A stretch of 64,000 bases of DNA from Saprospiraceae bacterium (lineage in GTDB: Bacteria > Bacteroidota > Bacteroidia > Chitinophagales > Saprospiraceae): assembly GCA_029251525.1 (NCBI GenBank), contig JAQXDE010000014.1, forward strand, positions 62,001 to 126,000. The letters are read 5' to 3'. The notes beneath the pieces were generated by a model that saw nothing but the letters and a program-made list of their open reading frames with translations, was not told the DNA's origin and did not search any database. A program made the position numbers and the translations under genes. This document shows, piece after piece, positions 16,965-26,049 of the stretch (positions within the stretch are counted from its first letter, which is position 1; each line of letters starts with the position of its first letter).

Positions 16965-17561
16965 TTAATTATTGGAGTTACGTTTCCGATTAACAATTCT
17001 GGAAAAAGAAACAGCTGTAATACCCAAATAATTAGCAATATGCTTATTAAATGCAGTCTGAAAAAATTGGGGACTTTGTTCCAACAGTGCTTCATAACGT
17101 TCCTCGGGAGTAAGACTTATAAGTGATTCTACACGCGAAATAAGTGTCATTATATTCTCTTGTAAAGCTTCAAAATTAACTTGAATAAGGTTAGGATGCT
17201 TTTTACCAAGAGATTTTAATTCTTCAAAATTGAACACCAAAAGTTCAGTTTCCAAGATGGATTCGAAAGTAAACTTGGTAGGTTTATTATGAAAAAGACA
17301 TTCAGGAGCTCCTGAAATAGTATGCTCAGGTCGAAGAAAAATATTTTTCTCATCTCCTTTTTCATTAATAAAAAAACCTCTAATCATTCCTTTTAAAATA
17401 AAAAATGAGTTTTGATTAATTTGACCACTTCTAATCAGCACTTCTTTGTTGTAACAAACACGAAATTGGCTAATTTTTAATAATGCCTCTAGATCATCAT
17501 TAGTTAGAAATGGATAAGTTACTTTTAAAATTTGATTTGCCCTTTCTATGTAGTCTGCCAT
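16965..17561 (-). CDS. Crp/Fnr-family transcriptional regulator
   Basis: A 198-residue protein with an N-terminal cyclic-nucleotide-binding-like beta roll (about 15-130) and a C-terminal helix-turn-helix (FNKHIANYLGITAVSFSRIV, about 170-189). The Fnr cysteines and the cAMP-contacting Arg-Ser pair of Crp are not evident, so the effector is unknown. This short Crp-like class is very common in Bacteroidota. It is upstream of and co-oriented with the hydroxylase-CDGSH gene and may control it (inference from position only). Confidence 0.88.
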   Translation of the reverse strand: MADYIERANQILKVTYPFLTNDDLEALLKISQFRVCYNKEVLIRSGQINQNSFFILKGMIRGFFINEKGDEKNIFLRPEHTISGAPECLFHNKPTKFTFESILETELLVFNFEELKSLGKKHPNLIQVNFEALQENIMTLISRVESLISLTPEERYEALLEQSPQFFQTAFNKHIANYLGITAVSFSRIVNRKRNSNN

Positions 17562-17569
17562 TCGTTATT

Positions 17570-17752
17570 CTACTTTATTGATTTACTCTGCCAATTTACA
17601 TAATCATTATTGAAAAACATTTCACTAAATCCTAATTTTAGCTCTTTGCCAATTCTTTCTACACAATTATCAAACTTTGGATTAGCTGTTAGAGGAAAAG
17701 GGAAATTTACTTCTAATACAGCATCAAATTTAATTTTTCCAAAAACTTCCAT
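17570..17752 (-). CDS. Possible small hypothetical protein
   Basis: A 60-residue reading frame from ATG 17752 (a TTG eight codons earlier is possible). It contains FDAVLEVNFPFPLTANP and a helical amphipathic end. The composition looks coding, and it ends 8 bases before the regulator's ATG, but no family is recognised. It may be a relic of a longer gene, since the frame is closed by a stop just upstream. Confidence 0.3.
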   Translation of the reverse strand: MEVFGKIKFDAVLEVNFPFPLTANPKFDNCVERIGKELKLGFSEMFFNNDYVNWQSKSIK

Positions 17753-17796
17753 TACCTTATTTACTAGAAAATTCAATTCGAAAAAAGCAAACCAAC

Positions 17797-18681
17797 ATGA
17801 ATTTCAACGATTGGAAAAACTCAGGACAATTTTTCTCTTATAAAAATCAACACCAAATATTTTATCAAGAAAATGGAAGTGGTGAAACTCTTTTATTAAT
17901 TCATGGATTTCCGACCGCCTCTTGGGATTGGAATAAAATCTGGAATCCTTTAAAAGAAAAATATCATTTACTCGCTCCTGATTTGATTGGATTTGGTTTT
18001 TCAGATAAACCAAAAAAATATAATTATTCGATCATGGATCAGGCAGATTTAATCGAAGATTTCTTACAAAAAAAGAAAATCAAACAAGCACATATTCTAG
18101 CACATGATTATGGTGATACCGTTTTACAAGAAATTTTAGCCAGATTTATTGATCGCAAAAATGCAGGAAAAGAAAGTTTTGAAATTCAATCAGTCGTTTT
18201 GCTTAACGGTGGTTTATTTCCTGAAACTCATCAAGCACTTCCCATCCAAAAATTATTAATAAGTCCGATAGGAGGATTGCTCGTCCATTTCTTGAATCGA
18301 AAAAAATTAAAAAAATCGTTTAATAATATTTTTGGAAAAGAAACTCAGGCAACTGAACAAGAGATAAATGAATTTTATACGTTAATGGAACACAAAAATG
18401 GCCGGATGATTTTTCATAAGTTAATTTGCTATATGAGTGATCGAAAAAAGTATCGGGAACGATGGGTAGCAGCATTGCAAAAATCACCAATTCCAATTTC
18501 ATTAATTAATGGAGCGGCTGACCCAATTTCTGGAAAACACATGACAGAACGTTATAAAGAATTAATTCCAAATCCTGTAATTGTATTGTTAGATATAATT
18601 GGACACTATCCTCAAACGGAAGCACCTAAGAAGGTTTTGAAAGCGTATTTTGATTTTAGGGAAAGAATAAAATGGGATTAA
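17797..18681 (+). CDS. Alpha/beta hydrolase, MEST/PEG1-like
   Basis: A 294-residue alpha/beta-hydrolase. HGFPTASWDW (36-45) is the oxyanion segment, DLIGFGFSDKP (62-72) precedes the cap, and HDYGDT (103-108) places an aspartate (D104) at the nucleophile elbow, as in haloalkane dehalogenase/epoxide hydrolase-type members. IGHYPQTEAP near the C-terminus supplies the histidine. NGGLFPETHQALPIQKLL, the R-x-R-W-V-x-A-L block and HYPQ-E are as in vertebrate MEST as I remember it. The substrate is unknown. The start is at ATG 17797, divergent from the small minus-strand frame. Confidence 0.85.
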   Translation: MNFNDWKNSGQFFSYKNQHQIFYQENGSGETLLLIHGFPTASWDWNKIWNPLKEKYHLLAPDLIGFGFSDKPKKYNYSIMDQADLIEDFLQKKKIKQAHILAHDYGDTVLQEILARFIDRKNAGKESFEIQSVVLLNGGLFPETHQALPIQKLLISPIGGLLVHFLNRKKLKKSFNNIFGKETQATEQEINEFYTLMEHKNGRMIFHKLICYMSDRKKYRERWVAALQKSPIPISLINGAADPISGKHMTERYKELIPNPVIVLLDIIGHYPQTEAPKKVLKAYFDFRERIKWD

Positions 18682-19124
18682 CTTTATCGGCATTTACTCA
18701 AAAAAATGCTGTAAATGACACTACTCCTCTTACAACTGAAAACTATTTGTTGTAGATATCACTCTTTTCCTTAATACAGTTGAAAATCAATTAAATATAA
18801 CTATTCCGCTAGAAGTGGAATAGTCATATTCATTTCTCGAACACCTTAGATTCAACTATTACTAGCTAAAAATGGGTAGTTACTAGAGGTAAAACCAAGA
18901 ACAAACATACGCCTCATAATTGCAAATGGAACATATGTGTTGTTTATTAAAATAGAGTCTGAGTTATTGACAAGACATTTATGGTAGTGAACTAAGAGGT
19001 AATTAATTGAGGCTGTAATCAGATTGAAACTTTTAAACTAAAAAAAAAGATTCTTTTCCCTGGGAGAATCTCGTTTAAATAATAATTAACAATGTATTTT
19101 TTATACCTTCAAAAAAAAATACAA
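18682..19124. other. Intergenic stretch with hairpins, no gene seen
   Basis: About 440 bases. It holds a 10-pair hairpin at 18800-18824 (one G-U pair) without a T tail and another near 19048-19071. No frame looks coding. Confidence 0.5.
19041..19071 (-). terminator. Terminator-like hairpin facing the minus strand
   Basis: AGATTCT pairs with AGAATCT around a 10-base loop. On the minus strand it is followed by nine T (A run 19040-19048). No minus-strand gene ends here, so it may stop antisense transcription or be a relic. Confidence 0.4.
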
Positions 19125-20360
19125 ATGCAATTAGATCTTGACTTTATTCGCTCACAATTCCCCATCTTCCAAACTGAACTCGGTCAAAAGATCGGTTTCT
19201 TCGACAACGCTGGAGGAAGTTTTCCTGCCATCCAAGTTGTCAATCGCTTGACTGACTTTTACAAAAATTATAAAATCCAACCGTATGGTCCCAATGCACT
19301 TGGAACAAAAGCAGGGGAAGCCATGGATTTAGGTTACCATACAATGGCAAAACTACTGAACGTTTCCATCAACGAAATGACCATCGGAGCATCCGCTACT
19401 CAAAATCTAAATACGCTTGCTATAGCATGTAATTCTATTGTTACTAAAGGTAGCGAAGTCATCGTTACTGAGCAAGATCATGAAGCAAATATCGGAGGAT
19501 GGGAACGGCTTTGCCGACAACAAAATGCAATCTTAAAAATTTGGAAAGTACAAACTAATACTGGTGAGTTAGTACTAGAAAATTTAGAAAAACTACTTAC
19601 TCCTCAAACAAAAATTCTTTGTATCACCCATAGTTCCAACATTATCGGAACAATCAATCCAATTAATAAGATAGCCGATTTAATTCGACCAATGGGCATT
19701 CGCTTAGTAGTTGATGGTGTTTCTTTTGCACCACACGAATTTCCAAATTTGGATGAATTGAAATGTGATGCTTACGTTTTCTCCACCTACAAAACTTACG
19801 GAACACATCAAGGGATAATGGTTGTACGTCCTGATTTCCTAGAGGAACTTGAGCCACAATGTCATTTTTTCAATGAATCTATTTTGCATAAAAGATTAGA
19901 TACTGCGGGCCCAAACCATGCGTCGATTGCTGCATTAGCCGGCATTGGTGATTATTTTGAGGCAGCCTACAATCATCATTTCCCAAACAAGGAATTACCC
20001 TTACATGAAAAAACAAGAAAAATCTCCTGTTTGATGAATGCCCATGAAAATAAAATCTGTTCTTACCTTTTAAAAAATATTCAAAATCTGCCTTTGAAGT
20101 TTTTTGGAAAAAAAACCATGGAAGGTCGAGAAGCAAATATTTCGATAAAAGCCGATAATGTTTCCTCCAAATCAATAATGAAAGGTTTAGCTGCAGATAA
20201 TATTGTATCTAAACAAGGGCATTTCTATGCTTACAGATTAATGCAAGCAATGAAAGTGACTAATTTAAATGATGGAATTTTACGATTAAGTTTCAGTCAT
20301 TATAATTCAATGGAGGAAGTAGAACGTTGCGTCGATGGATTGAAAAAATTAATCATATAA
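19125..20360 (+). CDS. Aminotransferase class V-fold PLP enzyme (cysteine-desulfurase-like)
   Basis: About 411 residues from the ATG at 19125 (MQLDLDFIRSQFP). An in-frame ATG at 19092 would add a Lys/aromatic-rich stretch not usual for the family. FFDNAGGSFP near the N-terminus, the ITHSSNIIGT block, VVDGVSFAPH (Asp contacting the PLP ring nitrogen) and STYKTYGTHQG (lysine forming the Schiff base) are standard class V features. It resembles the cysteine desulfurase-like 'SufS/CsdA relatives' without a clear active-site cysteine loop, so the reaction is open. No iron-sulfur genes lie nearby. Confidence 0.85.
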   Translation: MQLDLDFIRSQFPIFQTELGQKIGFFDNAGGSFPAIQVVNRLTDFYKNYKIQPYGPNALGTKAGEAMDLGYHTMAKLLNVSINEMTIGASATQNLNTLAIACNSIVTKGSEVIVTEQDHEANIGGWERLCRQQNAILKIWKVQTNTGELVLENLEKLLTPQTKILCITHSSNIIGTINPINKIADLIRPMGIRLVVDGVSFAPHEFPNLDELKCDAYVFSTYKTYGTHQGIMVVRPDFLEELEPQCHFFNESILHKRLDTAGPNHASIAALAGIGDYFEAAYNHHFPNKELPLHEKTRKISCLMNAHENKICSYLLKNIQNLPLKFFGKKTMEGREANISIKADNVSSKSIMKGLAADNIVSKQGHFYAYRLMQAMKVTNLNDGILRLSFSHYNSMEEVERCVDGLKKLII

Positions 20361-20941
20361 ATTGTAGTTTTTTTAATTTTGACATTAATTTTGAATTTCA
20401 TTACTAAATACTCGAACCTAGTACGATGATATTTCCAATAACTTTGAATAAAAAAAATACTCCTAATTATAATCTATCAAGTTTGGAATAATCATTTTAA
20501 TAAAATCAGAGTTGAAAAAATTACATTTGAGGACCATTAAATGGTCTAATCAAAATATTGATAAAAATTCTTTTCCTCAAAAAACTGATTATTCAATCAA
20601 GTCGGGAAATAAATGGCCATTGATATTACCTACTTTTGGTAAATAAAATTAGCAAATGCTTCAAGCGACTTAGATTTATTTAAAGAGAAGGAGTAAGTGG
20701 TTAAAAAACATATTAAGCGCTATTAATACATATCACATTTCCAAAACAGAATCTGTGATCATAATACTAAATACAATCAGTTCTAAATTATAGTAAAAAC
20801 CATCAACATGACTGCTCATTTTTTGGTTTATTTTTTAGATAAAAATGTTATTTTTTTGGTGTTTATTTGAAAGAAAATTCTTTTCAAAATTTTGGGAGGT
20901 TGATCACCACATTCGGAATACCGTAATAATTAAATAATTTG
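20361..20941. other. Intergenic stretch without a recognised gene
   Basis: About 580 AT-rich bases. A TAACTTTG box lies at 20439-20446. A plus-strand open stretch of roughly 45 codons near 20510-20646 ends at TAA and has no recognisable motif or start; it could be a relic. A small perfect hairpin (GACCAT/ATGGTC) sits at about 20532. Confidence 0.45.
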
Positions 20942-21577
20942 ATGGAAGGATTTTTTGACGATTTAATTGATAATTTTAGAAAAAATGGGCGTATCGAAGA
21001 GATGCGGCAGATTGCCTGTGCAAATAAATTTATATTTAAAGATCGAGAAAAATTTTCAAGCCAAGACTATTTATTAAAATCATTTTCCATTTTTAATGGT
21101 AAAAAAGATAAACGTTTAAAAGGAATCATGATTAAAGAGGAATTAGCTTTTAATGCTGATCTCCGTGTATATGATTATTGGTATTTTGGGGACTTCAAAA
21201 AAAGAAAGACAACTATTTTTGAAATAAAATGTGCCGAATTTGATTTTTCGAAATTTGAACTTAGGACAAAAGGCATTCTAAATAAAATGAGTGAATTGGT
21301 TTTAAGCAAGGAAAAGGCATTTCCCAATGCGACTGAGTTTCATATTAATTATGAAATAGTTACAGATGAACCTCTAGATTTAGAAACTGAATTAAATTCT
21401 CAATCTCTTGATTTCATTATGGGTAAAAAAAATATGCTAGTAGAAGGTGAAGGTGACTATTTACTCGTTTATTTTTTACATAAGCAAATTCCTGCTCGAG
21501 ATATAATGGAAGAGTACGAGGATGTTTTAGACTTTATTGATACAATTTTTAAAAGTGATGAAGGTGAATTTGTATAA
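20942..21577 (+). CDS. Hypothetical protein
   Basis: A 211-residue soluble, charged protein from ATG 20942 (a TTG directly before it is less likely). It opens with an amphipathic acidic/basic helix (FFDDLIDNFRKNGRIEEM). A middle part of alternating beta strands includes ADLRVYDYWYFGDFKKRK and FEIKC, and the acidic C-terminal helix is EEYEDVLDFIDTIF. There is no signal peptide or catalytic motif. The length and codon use look like a real gene. I do not recognise a family. der follows on the same strand with its own -7 box. Confidence 0.65.
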   Translation: MEGFFDDLIDNFRKNGRIEEMRQIACANKFIFKDREKFSSQDYLLKSFSIFNGKKDKRLKGIMIKEELAFNADLRVYDYWYFGDFKKRKTTIFEIKCAEFDFSKFELRTKGILNKMSELVLSKEKAFPNATEFHINYEIVTDEPLDLETELNSQSLDFIMGKKNMLVEGEGDYLLVYFLHKQIPARDIMEEYEDVLDFIDTIFKSDEGEFV

Positions 21578-21705
21578 TTTAGTTTTGAAGACGAAATAAC
21601 TAAAAAAATTGAAATTCAATAACAATATATATCCCCAAATAATTGATCTTTAAATTTCAAAAAAATCATATTCTAATTTTCCCCACCTCGAACCTATTAT
21701 TTTCT

Positions 21706-21713
21706 TATTTTTG
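21706..21713 (+). promoter_or_regulatory. -7 box for der
   Basis: TATTTTTG followed by C lies 58 bases before the der ATG and fits TAnnTTTG(C). No TTTG is found at the 19-base spacing. Confidence 0.5.
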
Positions 21714-21771
21714 CAAAAATAATACAAAGCTCACCATCATAATAAAGTGATGGAAAGCATTAAAAAAAATT

Positions 21772-23073
21772 ATGGGAAATATTATTGCCATTGTTGGCCG
21801 ACCAAATGTAGGAAAATCTACATTATACAATCGCTTAATCGGTGGGCGAAACGCTATTATTGATGATACAAGTGGAGTCACACGAGATCGCAAATATGGA
21901 TTAAGTGACTGGAACGGTAAGAATTTTACTGTCATTGACACCGGTGGTTTTGTTCAGGGATCTGACGATGTGTTTGAAGCTGCAATTCGTTCACAAGTCA
22001 AGATTGCAATAGAGGAAGCAACTGCCCTAGTTTTCATGGTTGACGTTGCAACGGGAATTACGGATTTAGATGAAGAAGTAGCCAACCTTCTAAGACGAAC
22101 TAAAAAACCTGTTTTTCTGGTCGTTAACAAAGTGGACAATCAAGGTCGACTCCTGGAAGCTAATGAATTTTGGAGTCTAGGCTTTGAAAATACTTACTTT
22201 CTCTCTTCACTTTCAGGTAGTGGAACAGGTGAATTACTAGATGCCATTGCCGAACAATTAGATGATGGTGAACCTATACCATCTGAATATCCTAAATTTG
22301 CTATCATTGGACAGCCAAATGTTGGAAAATCATCTTTTGTTAATGCATTGTTAGGTAAAGATCGGAATATTGTAACTGATATAGCTGGAACTACTCGAGA
22401 TTCTATACACTCGATGTATAATAAGTTTGGCAAAGAGTTTCTACTAATTGATACCGCAGGGATAAGACGTAAAACTAAAGTTCATGAAAACCTAGAATTC
22501 TATTCAGTGATGCGCGCCTTAAGAGCAATGGAAGAGGCAGATGTAACAATGCTATTGATTGATGCACAAACTGGAATGGAAGCCCAAGACATGGCAATAT
22601 TCACCCTTGCCATGAAACGAAATAAAGGAATTGTAGTCCTAGTAAACAAATGGGACTTAATGGATAAAGAAACTAATACTGCCCGTGATCTTGAATTAGA
22701 ATTGAAGAAAAAAATGGCTCCCTTTAACGATGTACCTGTAGTCTTTATTTCTGTATTGGAAAAACAAAGAATTTCGCAAGCGTTGGATGCTGCGCTTCAA
22801 GTTTATGAAAATCGGAACAGAAGAATTACGACTTCTAAACTCAATGATATCATGCAAGATGCCATTTCTAGAAATCCACCACCATCACATCGAGGTGCTT
22901 TTATCAAAATCAAATACATTACTCAGTTACCAACGTACTACCCTGCTTTTGCATTCTTTTGCAATAACCCTAAGTATATCAAACCTAGTTATAAAAACTT
23001 TTTGGAAAATCAGTTGAGGAAGAATTTTGATTTTACTGGAGTTCCTATAAGTGTATTTTTTAGAGAAAAATAG
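21772..23073 (+). CDS. der: Ribosome biogenesis GTPase Der (EngA)
   Basis: A 433-residue protein with two tandem TrmE/Era-type GTPase domains and a C-terminal KH-like domain, the Der arrangement. P-loops are GRPNVGKST (8-16) and GQPNVGKSS (about 182-190). The G3 motifs are DTGG and DTAG, and the G4 motifs are NKVD and NKWD. The second domain ends before the KH region with PPSHRGAFIKIKYITQ. Der acts in late assembly of the 50S subunit and is essential in most bacteria. Start and length are normal. Confidence 0.97.
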   Translation: MGNIIAIVGRPNVGKSTLYNRLIGGRNAIIDDTSGVTRDRKYGLSDWNGKNFTVIDTGGFVQGSDDVFEAAIRSQVKIAIEEATALVFMVDVATGITDLDEEVANLLRRTKKPVFLVVNKVDNQGRLLEANEFWSLGFENTYFLSSLSGSGTGELLDAIAEQLDDGEPIPSEYPKFAIIGQPNVGKSSFVNALLGKDRNIVTDIAGTTRDSIHSMYNKFGKEFLLIDTAGIRRKTKVHENLEFYSVMRALRAMEEADVTMLLIDAQTGMEAQDMAIFTLAMKRNKGIVVLVNKWDLMDKETNTARDLELELKKKMAPFNDVPVVFISVLEKQRISQALDAALQVYENRNRRITTSKLNDIMQDAISRNPPPSHRGAFIKIKYITQLPTYYPAFAFFCNNPKYIKPSYKNFLENQLRKNFDFTGVPISVFFREK

Positions 23074-23145
23074 TACAAGCGTTAGACATTTTATGTTTAA
23101 TTTCCTGCAAACTAAAATACACCTGTTTAACGTAAAACGCATAAC

Positions 23146-23691
23146 ATGCCAATAATAGAAACTCCCATTGAAGGATTAAAGATATATGAACCAAGAGTGT
23201 TTGGGGATGAACGTGGTTACTTTTTTGAGAGCTATAACTTTAAGTCATTTAAAAATGCAGGAATTGATTGTTCGTTTGTTCAAGACAATCAATCAAGATC
23301 TTCTTTGGGCGTACTAAGAGGTTTACACTATCAAATCCCTCCCTTCGCCCAAGCGAAATTAGTAAGAGTCATTGAAGGAAAAGTTCTAGATGTAGCGGTT
23401 GATATTCGACCTAATTCCAGAACTTATGGTGAATGGTTTAGCATTGTTTTAAGCGCAAAAAATAAAAAGCAGTTATTTATTCCACGAGGTTTTGCTCATG
23501 GATTTTTAGTACTGAGTGAGACAGCTGAATTCTTTTATAAATGTGATAATTTTTATTCCAAAGAACATGAAGGTGGATTACTATACGATGATCCAAATTT
23601 AAATATTGACTGGAAACTAGATATGGAAAAAGTATTGCTTTCAGAAAAGGATTCAATCTTACCCACTTTTGGAAATCATCGATCCTTTTAA
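23146..23691 (+). CDS. rfbC: dTDP-4-dehydrorhamnose 3,5-epimerase
   Basis: A 181-residue cupin enzyme of dTDP-L-rhamnose synthesis. The signatures are YEPRVFGDERGYFFESYN, VQDNQSRSSLGVLRGLHYQ (catalytic His within GLHYQ) and the later IPRGFAHGFLVLS. RfbC epimerises C3 and C5 of dTDP-4-keto-6-deoxyglucose before reduction by RfbD. The other rml genes are not adjacent; the nearest candidate reductase is at 7.4-8.3 kb. It lies 72 bases after der on the same strand. Confidence 0.95.
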   Translation: MPIIETPIEGLKIYEPRVFGDERGYFFESYNFKSFKNAGIDCSFVQDNQSRSSLGVLRGLHYQIPPFAQAKLVRVIEGKVLDVAVDIRPNSRTYGEWFSIVLSAKNKKQLFIPRGFAHGFLVLSETAEFFYKCDNFYSKEHEGGLLYDDPNLNIDWKLDMEKVLLSEKDSILPTFGNHRSF

Positions 23692-23762
23692 ATATAAACT
23701 AAAATACTCCCATTTTTTTTCACCCTAATGAGATATTATTTTTAGTAGATTTCTTAATTTTG

Positions 23763-24296
23763 CTACCTTGTTATTATATCTCTGGCAAACAAAATTTTGG
23801 GCCTCCAATAATTTGACTTGCTCACATTTTGTTCCATTATTCCTTTGGAAGAAGTGCTATGAATCACAAAAACTCCATCTCTTGTATTTTTTGTAACAAG
23901 TGCTACGTGCGTAACTTTTCTTCCTTTTCCAAAAAATATTAAATCACCTGGTTTAACTCTTTTTATAGGTATTTCCTTTCCTATTATTGCTTGACTCCTT
24001 GAAACTGAGGGAATTTCAATATTAAACTTCTTCATCACATAACTAGTAAATCCCGAACAATCAAATCCTGTTTTCGGAGATTTTCCAGCATATTGATATT
24101 TAATGCCTTTATATCTTCTAGAGTGTTTTGCTATATCATTTCGAAGTTCCTTCTTTACCCCTCGATCCAACTTTTTGCGGGATGCACTTGACCATGATGA
24201 GTCATTATAACCTCGACTGGTGGATGAACATGATGCCAGTAAGAAAAAGAATGGTATCACCAACAATATTAAAAGTTTAGATGTTTTTCGGATCAT
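23763..24296 (-). CDS. NlpC/P60 (C40) cell-wall peptidase, lipoprotein
   Basis: 177 residues from the ATG at 24296 (MIRKTSKLL), preferred over an ATG seven codons upstream because it puts the charged residues directly before the hydrophobic leader. The lipobox is L-A-S-C with Cys23. The NlpC/P60 catalytic cysteine is C80 in TGFDCSGF, and the catalytic histidine is in THVALV. PGDLIFFGKG precedes it as usual. Such enzymes cleave D-Glu-diaminopimelate bonds in peptidoglycan peptides. It is anchored in the envelope and convergent with rfbC. Confidence 0.9.
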   Translation of the reverse strand: MIRKTSKLLILLVIPFFFLLASCSSTSRGYNDSSWSSASRKKLDRGVKKELRNDIAKHSRRYKGIKYQYAGKSPKTGFDCSGFTSYVMKKFNIEIPSVSRSQAIIGKEIPIKRVKPGDLIFFGKGRKVTHVALVTKNTRDGVFVIHSTSSKGIMEQNVSKSNYWRPKILFARDIITR

Positions 24297-24593
24297 AATA
24301 TTCAGATTTAAATACAATATTTTGGTGCAAAAAAAAATAAAACTCGCCCGTTGAAAATAGTTAAACCAATAGGTTCAATTAAAAATATTCAACAAAAAAA
24401 TTGTAGTTCAGGCTTTGGTCTAAAGTACTTTTCTACGTACTTAATTTCAATTCTTAAAATAATCAAAGCTTAAAAAATCTTACTACGAATTATTAAACCA
24501 ATAAAATAAACTCAGGTTTCGTTAATGCTAATGAAAGGTGGGAATAAGTTATAATACGTTCAAAAAACGCTGCATTAAGGATATTATTACTTA

Positions 24594-25535
24594 CTATTTA
24601 TTTTTTGACATCTTAACTTCAAACCTCTTTCCCTCTAAACCTAACTCTGTATTTGGAAAAACACTTTTGGCCTCATCAAGCAATTTGTCCAATTCAACAT
24701 AACGCGAGGAATAATGCCCTAAAATTAATTTTCCAACTTTAGCTTTTTGAGCAATAGTTGCAGCTTGAAGGGAGGTGGAATGCTTAGTTTTTATTGCAAA
24801 TTCTAACTCAGAATGTAAAAAAGTAGATTCATGATACAATAAATCCGCCCCTTCTATGATTGAAACAATAGATTCATTGTACATCGTATCAGAACAGAAA
24901 GCATAAGACCTAGATTTTGGTGCTGGTGTCGTCAATTCAGAATGAGTAACAGTTTCACCATTAGAGTTTACCCAATCGTTTCCATCTTTGATGCTCTGAA
25001 TTTCTTTGAAAGGAATATTGTATGCTTTAATTTTTTGAGGAATCATCGAGTCAGATTGTCGTTTTTCTATAAATAAAAAACCTTGAGTAGGAATTCGATG
25101 TGTTAAAGGGATAGTATAGACTTCGACCACTTTATCTTCAAAAATTAATTGATTTTTTTCAGGATCAGTAATATGAAATTCAATTGGATATGGAAGCGGA
25201 TGACCAGTATACTTTAACTGAATGTTAATAATTTCATCCAAATGAGGTGGGCAATAAATATGCAATCGTTCTTTTCGACCATTCAACCCGTATGACGACA
25301 AAACACCAATCAAACCAAAAATGTGATCGCCATGCAAATGACTAATGAATATCTGATTGATTCTCGACCTTCTGATTCGGTTATCACGTAACCTAATCTG
25401 AGTTCCTTCACCACAATCAATAAGGTAAAGTTGTCCTCGAACATTTAGGACTTGGGCTGTTGGAAAACGATTATTAGCAGGGATTGCTGAATTGCAACCA
25501 AGAATAGTCAATTCAAACTTCATATTTTCTGGCAT
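24594..25535 (-). CDS. rnz: Ribonuclease Z
   Basis: A 313-residue metallo-beta-lactamase-fold endonuclease that removes 3' trailers from tRNA precursors. The zinc motif is H66-L-H68-G-D70-H71. Later conserved parts are the FCSDT segment, ADLLYHESTF, KHST and LGHYSSRY near the C-terminus. Translation may start at the second ATG (MKFELTILG, 25523), which matches homologues better than the ATG at 25535. It lies 81 bases downstream of the STAS gene on the same strand and may be co-transcribed with it. Confidence 0.93.
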   Translation of the reverse strand: MPENMKFELTILGCNSAIPANNRFPTAQVLNVRGQLYLIDCGEGTQIRLRDNRIRRSRINQIFISHLHGDHIFGLIGVLSSYGLNGRKERLHIYCPPHLDEIINIQLKYTGHPLPYPIEFHITDPEKNQLIFEDKVVEVYTIPLTHRIPTQGFLFIEKRQSDSMIPQKIKAYNIPFKEIQSIKDGNDWVNSNGETVTHSELTTPAPKSRSYAFCSDTMYNESIVSIIEGADLLYHESTFLHSELEFAIKTKHSTSLQAATIAQKAKVGKLILGHYSSRYVELDKLLDEAKSVFPNTELGLEGKRFEVKMSKNK

Positions 25536-25616
25536 TGTGATTCACTAGATATTGTGTCTTGAAAAGAATGTCTTAGAATCAAAACTCAATACCAAAAATC
25601 TCAATTTCTTATTTTT

Positions 25617-26003
25617 CTATACGTCAGAGTCGGCCTCACCATTCAACTCTCTTTCAATATCTTCCATGAATACATAATCAACAGACTCTGCCACTGTAGG
25701 AATGATATTTAAGATGCTATCTAACTTTGATATGGTTATTAATTTCTTAATATTTTGACTATCAACACCTGTGAGAATAAAGGTACCATCAGCTGACCAA
25801 AGTCTGTTCCCTGTCAATATGGCACTAAGTCCAGAAGAATCTACAAATTTGACAGCTCCAAGATCAAGAATCATGTTACTTACTCCACTATTTCTCATCA
25901 TCAAAAATTCGGACTTCAAATCTGGTGCAATTATAGAGTTGAGGTTTTCATCTTCTAACGCAAAAACCGCATATTTTTCTTGTTTGTCTACCGAGTACTT
26001 CAT
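25617..26003 (-). CDS. STAS-domain protein (anti-sigma-factor antagonist type)
   Basis: A 128-residue single STAS domain. VKFVDSSGLSAILTGNRLW contains the D-S-S-G-L-S motif whose serine is phosphorylated in SpoIIAA/RsbV-type antagonists. It has an acidic C-terminal tail (ERELNGEADSDV). No partner kinase or sigma gene is in the window, so the pathway is unknown. Its conserved neighbour is rnz. Confidence 0.87.
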   Translation of the reverse strand: MKYSVDKQEKYAVFALEDENLNSIIAPDLKSEFLMMRNSGVSNMILDLGAVKFVDSSGLSAILTGNRLWSADGTFILTGVDSQNIKKLITISKLDSILNIIPTVAESVDYVFMEDIERELNGEADSDV

Positions 26004-26041
26004 AAGTTATTCTAATTAATTAAGTAAAAAACTATCTATCA

Positions 26042-26049
26042 CAAATGTA
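26042..26049 (-). promoter_or_regulatory. -7 box for the STAS-rnz genes
   Basis: TACATTTG on the minus strand fits TAnnTTTG, 38 bases before the ATG at 26003. No -33 element is seen at the usual spacing. Confidence 0.45.
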
